64,000 nucleotides of DNA from CAZOVB01 sp964583095 (lineage in GTDB: Bacteria > Planctomycetota > Phycisphaerae > SM23-33). This document shows, piece by piece, positions 41,926 to 50,172 of the stretch. The stretch spans positions 62,001 through 126,000 of the forward strand of contig CAZOVB010000004.1 in the NCBI GenBank assembly GCA_964583095.1, in the 5' to 3' direction. Positions within the stretch are counted from its first letter, which is position 1, and each line of letters starts with the position of its first letter. The notes beneath the pieces were generated by a model that searched no databases, was not told the DNA's origin, and worked only from the letters and a program-made list of their open reading frames with translations. The position numbers were made by a program, and so were the translations under genes.

Positions 41926-42147
41926 TCAGGCGATCGTATCGTAAGGCCCCATCGAGCCGTAGCAATCCACGGCCGCCCGCTGAGTCACCTGGAAACTCAG
42001 CGTGGCTGCGTCAAGCCAGTCCACGGGACAATCGGCGTCCTCGGCGAGCTTCATCAGTTTCTCCACGACGGCATCCTCGTCTCCCGGGGCGTAGCGAAAA
42101 ACGTAGGTCTGCCCGTTCTTGTTGAAATCGAGGGTGCGACTGGCCAT
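41926..42147 (-). CDS. Small hypothetical protein
   Basis: A 73-residue soluble protein with no recognised domain (starts MASRTLDFNKNGQTYVF). The ATG at 42147 is favoured because GGAG lies six bases before it; an ATG at 42159 would put that signal inside the coding region. The order beta-beta-alpha-beta-alpha suggested by FNKNGQTYVFRY and DEDAVVEKLMKLAEDAD looks like a compact real domain. It has its own terminator at 41866-41897 and is probably monocistronic. Confidence 0.6.
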   Translation of the reverse strand: MASRTLDFNKNGQTYVFRYAPGDEDAVVEKLMKLAEDADCPVDWLDAATLSFQVTQRAAVDCYGSMGPYDTIA

Positions 42148-42336
42148 GGCGATCTCCATACGCGAGGAACACGGATGACAACGGCTTCGCTCTCTTTATC
42201 GGTTCCAGCCCGGGGGAACTGAAGCAGTTGGCAGGGGGGCATTGGCCTCATTTCTCCGTGGGAATCCGCTGAGGGACATTGTGGGCAGGGGAGCATTTGC
42301 GATACAATTCAGATCTTTCCAGCCCGACAGGAGCCT

Positions 42337-43137
42337 ATGGCCCGGAAGCAAACCAAAACAAAGCGTCCCACCGAGCCGCACGAAACCGAAATGACCCTCG
42401 GCGAGCACCTCGATGAGCTGCGAAGCAGCCTGATCTGGGCGTTGATCGGTCTGACGGTGGGCACGGGCATCAGCTTCGCCTTCAGCCACCGGTTGCTGGC
42501 CTATCTGCGGGAGCCTTTTGAGGAAGCGATGGCCGACCTGGGTATCGAGGGGGCTCTGGTGGTGACCAGCGTCAGCGCGGGTTTTCTGACCTACATGCGT
42601 GTGGCGCTGATTTCCGGGCTGATTCTCTCGGCCCCGTGGGTGTTTTACCAGCTCTGGCGGTTTGTCTCTTCGGGTCTCTACCCGCGGGAGCGAAGAAGCG
42701 TCCTGGTGGCGGTGCCGTTTTCCTCCCTGCTCTTCGGGGCCGGGGCGCTAATCTTCCTGTTCTTCCTGAGCTATCCGACGCTGTATTTCTTCCTCTCGTT
42801 CAACCAGTGGCTGGGGTTGCAGCCGATGGTCACCCTGGACAGCCACATCGCATTCATGACCAACCTGATGCTGGTCTTCGGGATCGGGTTTCAGACGCCG
42901 ATGGTTCAGTACATCCTTGCCCGGACGGGCCTGGTCGGCTCGAAGCAGTTTGCCAAGTATCGGCGACACACGGTGGTGATCCTCCTGATCGCCGCAGCCC
43001 TGCTGACGAGCCCCTCGCCGATCGATCAGATAGGCCTGGCCGTGCCGATGTACCTGCTTTTCGAGCTGGGGATCCTCCTGGCGAAGTTCGCCGAGCGTCA
43101 GCGCGCCCGGGCCGACCAGGAAGAATCCCTCGAGTGA
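42337..43137 (+). CDS. tatC: Twin-arginine translocase subunit TatC
   Basis: Receptor subunit of the Tat pathway, which exports folded proteins carrying RR signals. The 266 residues have six transmembrane helices and the TatC signatures: MTLGEHLDELRSSLIWAL at the N-terminus (the Glu contacting the RR motif), YQLWRFVSSGLYPRERR in the first cytoplasmic loop, and LTSPSPIDQIGLAVPMYLLFELGI near the end. The tatA gene is 1.1 kb downstream, beyond a minus-strand CheX-type gene, so the two are not one operon. Confidence 0.95.
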   Translation: MARKQTKTKRPTEPHETEMTLGEHLDELRSSLIWALIGLTVGTGISFAFSHRLLAYLREPFEEAMADLGIEGALVVTSVSAGFLTYMRVALISGLILSAPWVFYQLWRFVSSGLYPRERRSVLVAVPFSSLLFGAGALIFLFFLSYPTLYFFLSFNQWLGLQPMVTLDSHIAFMTNLMLVFGIGFQTPMVQYILARTGLVGSKQFAKYRRHTVVILLIAAALLTSPSPIDQIGLAVPMYLLFELGILLAKFAERQRARADQEESLE

Positions 43138-43151
43138 GTTTCGCTCCTGGC

Positions 43152-44030
43152 TCAGCTGGGGACCAGGTCCCCGATGATCAGTGTCGTCCAGAACCGTCCG
43201 GCCGGGGTGTCGTAGCCAAAGAGCATCTCGCGCGTCTGGCGCTGGAGGAGGATCTCCAGTTGGGCCGCCCGAAAGACCGTTGGCAGAGAGATCTCCACAT
43301 CCATCCCGCGGGAGACCAGCAACCGCTTGATCTGTCCGACAGTGACGTTGGTCAACTCGCCGACCGCGTCGGCCATGTCGGGCGAGTCGAAGGGCACGGC
43401 AAAGCCGGCAAACTTTTCCACGAGCATCTCGGCCGAGGGCTTGGGAAGCTGGAGCTTGATAGACCACTTGATATCGCCAAAGAGCGAGATGATCCCGACC
43501 AGGACGTCTCCGCTGGGCAGGCCGGGGTCGCCCTCGACCAGCGATGCCTCGACGTTGCACATCTCGGAAATGATCTGGATTGCAGCAGCGGGAACCACCT
43601 CGGTGGCATCCTGGGGGCCGCACGTGCAGCCGGGATGTCTCTCGGGCAACTGCTCGACGAGACCTTTCAAGGCGCGTTGCATCTTCTCGGCGGTCAGGGG
43701 CTTGAGGACATAGCCGTTGACATTCAGGTCGGTAAGGGCCTCTTCCATGGCCTCGCGGGACGATTCGCTGGTCAGGAGAATCACCGGTGTGGAGTTGCCG
43801 TAGGTGGCCCGGAGGATCCGAACCACATCCAGCCCGTTCATATGGGGCAGGAACCGTTCGACCACGGCGAAGTCCATGGTCGTCGGGTCGTAGGCCCGAA
43901 CACCGCTGGGGCCGGTCTCTGCCTCGCTGAAGGTGACGTTGAATGGGCTCTGGTTCGAGAGCAAATCCATGATCTCCCGCCGATCCTCCGGGGTCTTGGC
44001 GATAACCAGAGCGGAAAGGGACTCAGACAT
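43152..44030 (-). CDS. Pseudoreceiver fused to a CheX/CheC-like phosphatase domain
   Basis: A 292-residue cytoplasmic signalling protein. Residues 1-125 are a CheY-like receiver by fold (STPVILLTS, YVLKPLTAEKM with Lys110), but the phospho-acceptor Asp is replaced by Glu58 (VVERFLPHMNG) and the usual acidic pair after strand 1 is missing (VIAKTPEDR). It therefore probably cannot be phosphorylated in the usual way. Residues 150-290 resemble CheX, a CheY-P phosphatase, with GELTN keeping the catalytic Glu226 and Asn229 (ExxN). The protein may dephosphorylate other receivers. No chemotaxis genes are in the window. The histidine kinase at the left edge is more than 40 kb away. Confidence 0.8.
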   Translation of the reverse strand: MSESLSALVIAKTPEDRREIMDLLSNQSPFNVTFSEAETGPSGVRAYDPTTMDFAVVERFLPHMNGLDVVRILRATYGNSTPVILLTSESSREAMEEALTDLNVNGYVLKPLTAEKMQRALKGLVEQLPERHPGCTCGPQDATEVVPAAAIQIISEMCNVEASLVEGDPGLPSGDVLVGIISLFGDIKWSIKLQLPKPSAEMLVEKFAGFAVPFDSPDMADAVGELTNVTVGQIKRLLVSRGMDVEISLPTVFRAAQLEILLQRQTREMLFGYDTPAGRFWTTLIIGDLVPS

Positions 44031-44284
44031 AGAACAGGACCTCTTTGGCAGGAATCTTCTGGAGAATTCTCAATTTGTATCGGCCAGGCGGGGCGGTCAG
44101 ATGAGTTTCCTTCCTGAAATGCGGATTGAGAATTGCCCGGCGAATCGATCCGCGGTCGATGAGATGGGCTTGCAACGGAGGCAGTTGAACTCTAAGCTGG
44201 TAGGTGTGGATTGCCCCCGGAGAATCCCTGAAGTCGGGACCTTCCCGGCAGGATCGAGGGCGTCCCTGATGAGAGGCATCTGCC

Positions 44285-44554
44285 ATGCTTGCTATAGACA
44301 ACCTTCCGCTTGCCTGGACTCCCGGGTATGTTGAAATCCTGGTCATCCTCGGGGCCATGCTGCTGCTCTTTGGCGGCAAGAAGCTGCCCGAACTCGCCCG
44401 GGGCCTGGGCCGTGGGATGCGGGAGTTCCGCGATGAACTCAAAGGCACCAAGAAAGAGCTCGAAGACAGCAGCACGTTTGATACCGACTACCACGTCGAG
44501 GAAAAAGAAACCTCGCAGAATCCCGACAGCGATTCCTCGGAGGGAAAGGCCTGA
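44285..44554 (+). CDS. tatA: Twin-arginine translocase subunit TatA/TatE
   Basis: Pore-forming Tat subunit of 89 residues. An N-terminal transmembrane helix (about 14-31, VEILVILGAMLLLFGGKKLPELARGL) is followed by the FGGKKLPEL hinge, an amphipathic helix (GMREFRDELKGTKKEL) and an acidic tail. TatA and TatB look alike at this length; the GKKLPEL form and short tail favour TatA. GAGAGGC lies about 7-10 bases before the ATG. Convergent with the zinc-ribbon gene. Confidence 0.93.
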   Translation: MLAIDNLPLAWTPGYVEILVILGAMLLLFGGKKLPELARGLGRGMREFRDELKGTKKELEDSSTFDTDYHVEEKETSQNPDSDSSEGKA

Positions 44555-44580
44555 TTGTCGCAAGTCGGTGTCGGCTGTTT

Positions 44581-45831
44581 TCAGCTTGCGTGACCGGCGG
44601 CCTGGGGGTTGATTGAACTCTGCGGATCCTTCAGCAGGTGGCTGATGCGATCCACGCAGGCTGGATCCGCCACAAATCTGGCCTGCTTGTCTTCCGATCC
44701 TTTTAGAATCAGCAGGATCTGTTCGCCGCGGGGCTCCTGCTGGATTTCCAGGGGCTCTTCGCGCTGGAATTCCTGTTGGGCCAAACTCTTGCGGTAGACG
44801 ATCCGTTGATCGGTCACGACCAGTCCAGCCGAGCCGGCCTCGGCCTTTGCGAACTCCGCATCGCTGATGTAGGCGACGAATTTCTCCTCGTCGTTCTGCT
44901 TGAACCATTGTTTGATGCGGTTGCGTACGGCCAGGGGCAGGGCCCTCCATGCGTCCGAAACACAGGCCTTGCGGGCGATCTGGATTTTTGTAACCGCCTG
45001 GGTGTCCTGGCCACAGACGCTCTTTGCGAATTGTTCCGCCTGGGAAAGCGAGCTGATTCCCAGTTCGCAGGTTTCTTTTACGACTCCCTGTTCGTCTTTG
45101 GCCTCGTCGGTTCGGACATGCGTCATCAAGGCTCCGACCGGAGAACAGGAGGGACAGACGAAGTAGGGGAAGGGCAGATTGTAGGGGTACGGAACGTTTT
45201 CGACCTCCTTGAGCTGATCCAGAAGCGGCGTTTCCTCGAGATCGGAAAGGTCCTTGAGACGACGCACATAGGGGCCCTGCTGGAGCAGATCGTTCTTGCT
45301 GGTCTTGCCTCGCAGCTTGCACGACCACAGGACCGGATAGACCGAGAGATCCGTTTTCTCCCCGCAGAGGATGCAGGAGCGGGGAAAACTGGAGCGGAAT
45401 TTGGCATCGATAAGCAGGCGGGAATCGAATAGGAAGAAAGCGCCCATGCTGTCCACGTGGTCCAGGTGGATGTTGAAGCGACTCTTGCCCTGATCGGCCT
45501 GAGGCGTTTCCGGCTGGAACCGGCCGTCGGTGTCGGCCCTGGAATCCGCGGTCTGCCCCGCCGGCGAGGCAAGAGATTCCGGATCCTGCGACCGGCGCGG
45601 CTGGGTCGAAATCGAAGCCGGCTGCTTCTGCTCGGGACGTCCCGAGCGGTTCCTCCCACCAAGCCAGGTGAGTACATCGTCCTCGGTGGCTGAACCGTCT
45701 GGACGTGTCATCGTGTTGCTCAACAGGAACACCTGGCCGCAACTGGGGCATCTTCCCTTTCGCCCCAGGCATCTCTCGTCGACGCGCAGCGGTGCGGAGC
45801 AGGCCGGACAGATCAACGCGATCATCGACAT
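44581..45831 (-). CDS. Zinc-ribbon protein of unknown function
   Basis: A 416-residue soluble protein. ATG 45831 is supported by AGGAAAG five bases upstream. A Cys4 zinc ribbon opens it (LICPACSAPLRVDE and GRCPSCGQVF, about residues 8-36), a Pro/Gln-rich linker follows, then two further Cys pairs (CILCG near 140 and CPSCSP near 215) and a C-terminal part that may resemble a PH-like or SHOCT-type domain (LVVTDQRIVYRKSLAQQEF). The N-terminal ribbon is of the kind planctomycete proteins often carry. No catalytic motif is visible. Confidence 0.62.
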   Translation of the reverse strand: MSMIALICPACSAPLRVDERCLGRKGRCPSCGQVFLLSNTMTRPDGSATEDDVLTWLGGRNRSGRPEQKQPASISTQPRRSQDPESLASPAGQTADSRADTDGRFQPETPQADQGKSRFNIHLDHVDSMGAFFLFDSRLLIDAKFRSSFPRSCILCGEKTDLSVYPVLWSCKLRGKTSKNDLLQQGPYVRRLKDLSDLEETPLLDQLKEVENVPYPYNLPFPYFVCPSCSPVGALMTHVRTDEAKDEQGVVKETCELGISSLSQAEQFAKSVCGQDTQAVTKIQIARKACVSDAWRALPLAVRNRIKQWFKQNDEEKFVAYISDAEFAKAEAGSAGLVVTDQRIVYRKSLAQQEFQREEPLEIQQEPRGEQILLILKGSEDKQARFVADPACVDRISHLLKDPQSSINPQAAGHAS

Positions 45832-46160
45832 GATCTTTCCTCGAAATGAGACAGAATTGGATGTACGCCTGAGACGTTCACCCCTGCAGGCTATGAAGCA
45901 AGACGTGAAGGCTGGAATCAAGCCCGCCCGGGCCGAATAAGCGTCCCAAGCTGTGGGTACTTTAACCTATTGGATATGGTACCAGCCCGGCGTGCATTGT
46001 GCAACCATTTCCGAAAATGCTTTGCAAAGGGCGCGGCTTTCGCGCGTTTTGGCCGGGGTTTGCGGGGGAGGCACTTGTACGGCCCGGCAGGGTGACTACC
46101 ATGCACACAGGCCCCAAACCCGATCGAACAAGAATATGTCAGTAACCTTTGGGAGATCCG
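45832..46160. other. Intergenic region between divergent genes
   Basis: 329 bp between the zinc-ribbon gene and ispH. TTTAACCTATTGGATATGGT at about 45961-45980 could hold a plus-strand promoter (TATGGT as -10). GGTAC/GTACC arms flank it. No gene seen. Confidence 0.35.
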
Positions 46161-47309
46161 ATGAAGGAAACACCCGGACCGCGGGAACTTCTGAGTTGTT
46201 TCACCAGCCGGCGGGTAGCGCAGCTTCGCCGCAGCGGCAATGTGTGGCAATTGCCCGGGGGGCAAATCCGTCTGCCACGGGTTTTCGGCTTCTGCAGGGG
46301 GGTTACGCTGGCCCTGGCGTCTTCGCTGGAGGCCCTGCACCGGCACGAATCCGACGGCAAGCGCCTGGTGCTGCTGGGGGAGATTATCCACAACCCCTGG
46401 GTAAACGAGTACTTCCGGCAGAGGGGGGTGGGGTTTCTCTCTCGCGACCAGCGCAGGCGAATCGAGGAATACGTCGGCAAGGACGATTGCGCGATCATCC
46501 CGGCCTTTGGCGTTCCGGTGGATATCGAGCAGAGGCTACGCGGGATCGGCTGTGAGATCGTCGATGCCAGTTGCTCCGATGTCCGGCGCCTTTGGAACTG
46601 GGCCGCCCACGCCGCCGATGAAGGTTTCGGCGTGCTGATCTTCGGCAGGAGCCGTCACGACGAGACGATCGTCACCAAGTCGCGCCTCGAGGCAGAACAA
46701 GGACACTATGTCGTCCTGGGCGACCTGGACCAGGTGGAGACCTTCTGCAAAGCCCTGGCCTCGGGCGAAGACTCCTTCAACCCCCGCCGGCAGTTCGGCG
46801 AGGATGCCTCCAACGCTCAGGGCCTTTGGCCCCTATTGCGCCTGGCCCAGGTCAGCCAGACCACCATGCTCTATGGACAGACGCTGGAGGTGCGCGAACG
46901 GCTGGGCGAAGCCTTCGATGCGCGTTTCGGTTCGGACGCAGCCCGCAGGCGTCTGCTCTTCCAGCCCACTGTCTGCCGGGCGACCCAGGACAGGCAAAGC
47001 GCCGCGGAGGAACTTTGTTCGAGCCCCTGCGATGTGACGTTCGTCGTGGGGGGGGTCGGGTCGAGCAACTCCCGGCATCTTCTGGAGCTGGCGGCAAAGT
47101 ACTGTCCGGCCTATTTCATCGAGGATGCCCAGGATCTGCTTGGTCCCGAGCGGATACGCTGCTACGACTTCGCCCGGGATTGTCACGTGGAGGTCGAAGG
47201 CTATCTTCCCCAGCGCCGTCCGGTGACGCTGGGAATCCTGGCCGGGGCGTCGAGCCCGGAAATCGTCGTCGGCGGAGTTGTAGAAAGGCTGGCGGAATTT
47301 CTTCGTTGA
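46161..47309 (+). CDS. ispH: IspH-type 4-hydroxy-3-methylbut-2-enyl diphosphate reductase, extended form
   Basis: Last enzyme of the MEP isoprenoid pathway, a [4Fe-4S] reductase forming IPP and DMAPP. The three cluster ligands are present: Cys45 (FGFCRGV), Cys138 (DASCSDV, usually DATCP) and Cys272 (TVCRATQDRQ), with GEIIHNP and HDE (His166, Glu168) in place of the usual HPE. The end GGVGSSNSRHLLEL is standard. Length is 382 residues, about 60 more than usual, from an N-terminal extension of about 30 residues before the first Cys region and an insertion around residues 185-230. GGGAG lies six bases before the ATG at 46161. Substitution of the second-Cys context makes it a divergent member. 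Confidence 0.78.
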   Translation: MKETPGPRELLSCFTSRRVAQLRRSGNVWQLPGGQIRLPRVFGFCRGVTLALASSLEALHRHESDGKRLVLLGEIIHNPWVNEYFRQRGVGFLSRDQRRRIEEYVGKDDCAIIPAFGVPVDIEQRLRGIGCEIVDASCSDVRRLWNWAAHAADEGFGVLIFGRSRHDETIVTKSRLEAEQGHYVVLGDLDQVETFCKALASGEDSFNPRRQFGEDASNAQGLWPLLRLAQVSQTTMLYGQTLEVRERLGEAFDARFGSDAARRRLLFQPTVCRATQDRQSAAEELCSSPCDVTFVVGGVGSSNSRHLLELAAKYCPAYFIEDAQDLLGPERIRCYDFARDCHVEVEGYLPQRRPVTLGILAGASSPEIVVGGVVERLAEFLR

Positions 47310-47344
47310 ATCCGCCGGTCGGGAACCGCAGGGCCGGTGCAGCC

Positions 47345-48655
47345 TCAGTTGGAGGCGACCGCCTTTCTCCATCGGCCCTGGAGCTCGCGGAAGTCCATGC
47401 CGTAGCTTTTCTTGAGGGCTTCTTCAGGCTCCGTGCCTTCCTTGACCAGCGTGATGAGCTTGGGAAACGACTTCTTGTCCCGGGCCACGAGATAACGCAC
47501 GAGCGAATGGGAAATGCCGTACCAGAAGGGATCCAGGGGTACGTCCTGAAAGACCGGGCTGATATCGATGCGTCCCTGAATAGCCTTTTTCGAGCTTTCC
47601 ACGTACTGGTTGGCTGAGTAGCTCTTGGGAACGAGCTCCTTGGCCATGAATTCGGCCAGGCCTTCGTTGAGCCACCTGGGCAGGCTCCTGGCCGAGATGA
47701 ATCTACCCACGAAGGCGTGTGTGGTCTCGTGGACCAGGACGTGGAAGAAGACATTCTTCCTGTATTCCTTGGGGACGTTCTGGAGGCCATTGACGACGAC
47801 ATAGGTGAAGTTGCCCCTCCGGGAACAGTAGCCTCCGGCCTTGAGCATATCGGGGCTTCGCATGGCGACCTTGTCGACGCGCGTGGCGAATCTCTGGAAG
47901 TGCTCGGGCTCCTGGAAGGTGTAGAGGGGCAGCTTGCCCGCCCAGACGTGTTCGGATGCCTCCAGATTGAACTGATCCATGAGTCGATCGTAGAGGGCTT
48001 CGCAGACGCGTTTGAGCCCGTCGTCATCCGACTTGGGCCAGGTGCTGTAAATCAGGAAGTGCTCGGTCTCGATCAGGTGCAGGTCCTTGGCGACTTCCTT
48101 GCGGGCCTGCTTGGCCCAGGTATCGGCGATTTTGTGGTTGGCGTCGATCTGGTCCTGGGTGGCGGGGGCGAATTTCGGTTCTTCCTTTTCTTCCTCCTCC
48201 GCCTCGGCCGGGACGGGCGCCACCTCGTCCTGCGCCTGCTCAGCTCCGGCGGCCAGGGCTTGCTGGGCACGTTTTCGGTAGGAGGGGTCGGCCCGGACGG
48301 CCTGGGCCATCAGGTTCCTTGCCGCCGGGGCCAGGGCGTGTTCCTGACACCACAGGGCCAGTTCGAAGAGGCTCTTGGCGTCCTTGTCGTCAATCGTCTT
48401 TCGTCGGGCGATGGCGACGCTGACGGGCTTGATCGCATCGGTCTGGAAGCTTCGCTGCTCCCGGCCAACGCGAACGATGATCTTCTCCTCGTCGGCCTGG
48501 AGGAGGGTCCCATTGACGAACGAGCCGTCCTTGAGGCTCAGGTTCACCGGCCCGTAGTTTTTTCCCGCCGCCGGCTCGGCCGGGAGCCCCCCCGTAACTG
48601 CCAGAATCAGTCCCAAGACGACAAACGTTCGAAACGTCCTGACCTGCGTGTTCAT
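47345..48655 (-). CDS. Exported DUF1570-like gluzincin metallopeptidase
   Basis: A 436-residue exported protein from ATG 48655 (the frame stays open to 48910, but the extra residues are low-complexity and would bury the signal peptide). Signal peptide about residues 1-29. A small beta domain (LSLKDGSFVNGTLL, GREQRSF) and a Glu-rich linker lead to a peptidase domain with HETTH (309-313) and NEGLAEF (330-336), the zinc and catalytic motifs of gluzincins. It follows hflX by only 13 bp on the same strand, so the two are probably co-transcribed. Confidence 0.82.
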   Translation of the reverse strand: MNTQVRTFRTFVVLGLILAVTGGLPAEPAAGKNYGPVNLSLKDGSFVNGTLLQADEEKIIVRVGREQRSFQTDAIKPVSVAIARRKTIDDKDAKSLFELALWCQEHALAPAARNLMAQAVRADPSYRKRAQQALAAGAEQAQDEVAPVPAEAEEEEKEEPKFAPATQDQIDANHKIADTWAKQARKEVAKDLHLIETEHFLIYSTWPKSDDDGLKRVCEALYDRLMDQFNLEASEHVWAGKLPLYTFQEPEHFQRFATRVDKVAMRSPDMLKAGGYCSRRGNFTYVVVNGLQNVPKEYRKNVFFHVLVHETTHAFVGRFISARSLPRWLNEGLAEFMAKELVPKSYSANQYVESSKKAIQGRIDISPVFQDVPLDPFWYGISHSLVRYLVARDKKSFPKLITLVKEGTEPEEALKKSYGMDFRELQGRWRKAVASN

Positions 48656-48668
48656 CTCTACCCCGTTT

Positions 48669-49982
48669 CTACCCGCTGGGTTGTTGATCGAGAATGGCCA
48701 CATCCTGTCCGAAGGAAAGCAGTTCATCCACCCGTGCCGAGGGCAGGACCGCATCCATGGTGACCGCCTGGTCGTTGTAGTCTTCCTTTTGAATATCGGC
48801 ATGCTGCATAATGTACTGCATGAGCCTGCCGTTGCGATAGTTGGCGCTGAGGGTGAGGCGTACGCTGTGCCCGACGGCCCGCCGGGTGACCGCCTCGATG
48901 AGCTCATCACAGCCTTCGCCCGTTTTGGCCGATACGAACAAGGCCTCGGGATACCGGTTGCGCAGGACCGTCCGCACAGTGGGGTCCAGGATCCTATCGA
49001 CCTTGTTGAGCACCAGGAGCCGATCGCGGTCCAGGCATTCCAACTCCTTCAACACGCCTCGGACGGCCTGGATTTCCTCCCCCACCCGTTCGTGGGAGGC
49101 ATCGGCGACATGGAGGAGCAGGTCGGCGTGGATGGCTTCTTCCAGGGTTGCGCGGAAGCTGGCCACCAGGTGGTGGGGCAGGTCCCGCACGAAGCCGACC
49201 GTGTCACTGAGCAGGACCGATTCTCCGCTGGAGAGCTTCCACTGGCGCGTCTTGGTGGCCAGGGTGGCAAAGAGCTTGTCGGCTACGAGGGTGTCGGCCC
49301 CGGTGAGGAGATTCATCAGTGTGCTCTTGCCGGCGTTGGTGTAGCCAACCAGGCAGGTGCAGTAGGAATCGCCGCGGTTGCGGATGGCGCGGATCTTGCG
49401 TTTGTCGATCTGCTCGAGCTGCGTCTTGAGCTGGCTGACGCGTTTCTGGACGAGGCGACGGTCGGTTTCGATCTGCTTCTCGCCCGGGCCTCGCGTGCCG
49501 ATGCCAGCCCCGGCCCCGGCGCCGATGCGCTCCAGGTGGGACCACATGTTCTTGAGTCTTGGATAGGTGTACTCAAGCTGGGCCAGTTCGACCTGCAGAC
49601 GGCTTTCCCGCGTGCGGGCGTGGGCGGCGAAGATATCCAGGATCAGTTCGCTGCGGTCGACGATCTTTCGCCGGATGATCGACTCCAGCTCCCGGATCTG
49701 CCCGGGCGTGAGGTCATTGTCGAAGATGACGGTGTCGATTTCGTTCATCTCGGCCCGCTGGGCGATTTCCTCGGCCTTGCCGCTGCCCACGTAGAGCCCG
49801 GGGTCGGGCTTGGCGCGTTTGCAGACCATTTCGTCGACAACACCGCCCTCGGCCGTCTTGACCAGGCTGCGCAACTCGCCAAGGGGATCCCGGGGGTCGG
49901 CATTGCTATCGGGGAGCAGGACTCCCACCAGAAGCACCGCCTCGCGCTGAACGCCCAACTCGGTTCGGATCATCTCTGCCAT
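48669..49982 (-). CDS. hflX: Ribosome-associated GTPase HflX
   Basis: GTPase that splits stalled or stressed ribosomes. From ATG 49982 the protein has 437 residues. The N-terminal HflX domain carries LYVGSGKAEEIAQRAE and VIFDNDLTPGQIRELE; the Gly-rich linker is GAGAGAGIGTRGPGEKQIETDRR. The G domain has GYTNAGKST (P-loop), DTVGF (G3) and NKVD (G4). The C-terminal domain ends LPSARVDELLSFGQD. The frame is open upstream to about 50300, but that part lacks family similarity. The DUF1570-like peptidase gene starts 13 bp after the stop. Confidence 0.94.
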   Translation of the reverse strand: MAEMIRTELGVQREAVLLVGVLLPDSNADPRDPLGELRSLVKTAEGGVVDEMVCKRAKPDPGLYVGSGKAEEIAQRAEMNEIDTVIFDNDLTPGQIRELESIIRRKIVDRSELILDIFAAHARTRESRLQVELAQLEYTYPRLKNMWSHLERIGAGAGAGIGTRGPGEKQIETDRRLVQKRVSQLKTQLEQIDKRKIRAIRNRGDSYCTCLVGYTNAGKSTLMNLLTGADTLVADKLFATLATKTRQWKLSSGESVLLSDTVGFVRDLPHHLVASFRATLEEAIHADLLLHVADASHERVGEEIQAVRGVLKELECLDRDRLLVLNKVDRILDPTVRTVLRNRYPEALFVSAKTGEGCDELIEAVTRRAVGHSVRLTLSANYRNGRLMQYIMQHADIQKEDYNDQAVTMDAVLPSARVDELLSFGQDVAILDQQPSG

Positions 49983-50172
49983 AAAAAGCTCAACACCTCC
50001 AGAAATCGTCAAATCAAAAGCATTATAACGCAGTTTCCGGCAAAGTAAGGTTGAATTCGGCTGGAAGCAAACTCGCCTCACCTGTGCAATTGAACGTTTC
50101 CTCTGTGAACCTGAGACGTTACACTTCAGCCTGCTCAGCAAACACAAGTACCATCGCACACCGAGGAACCCA

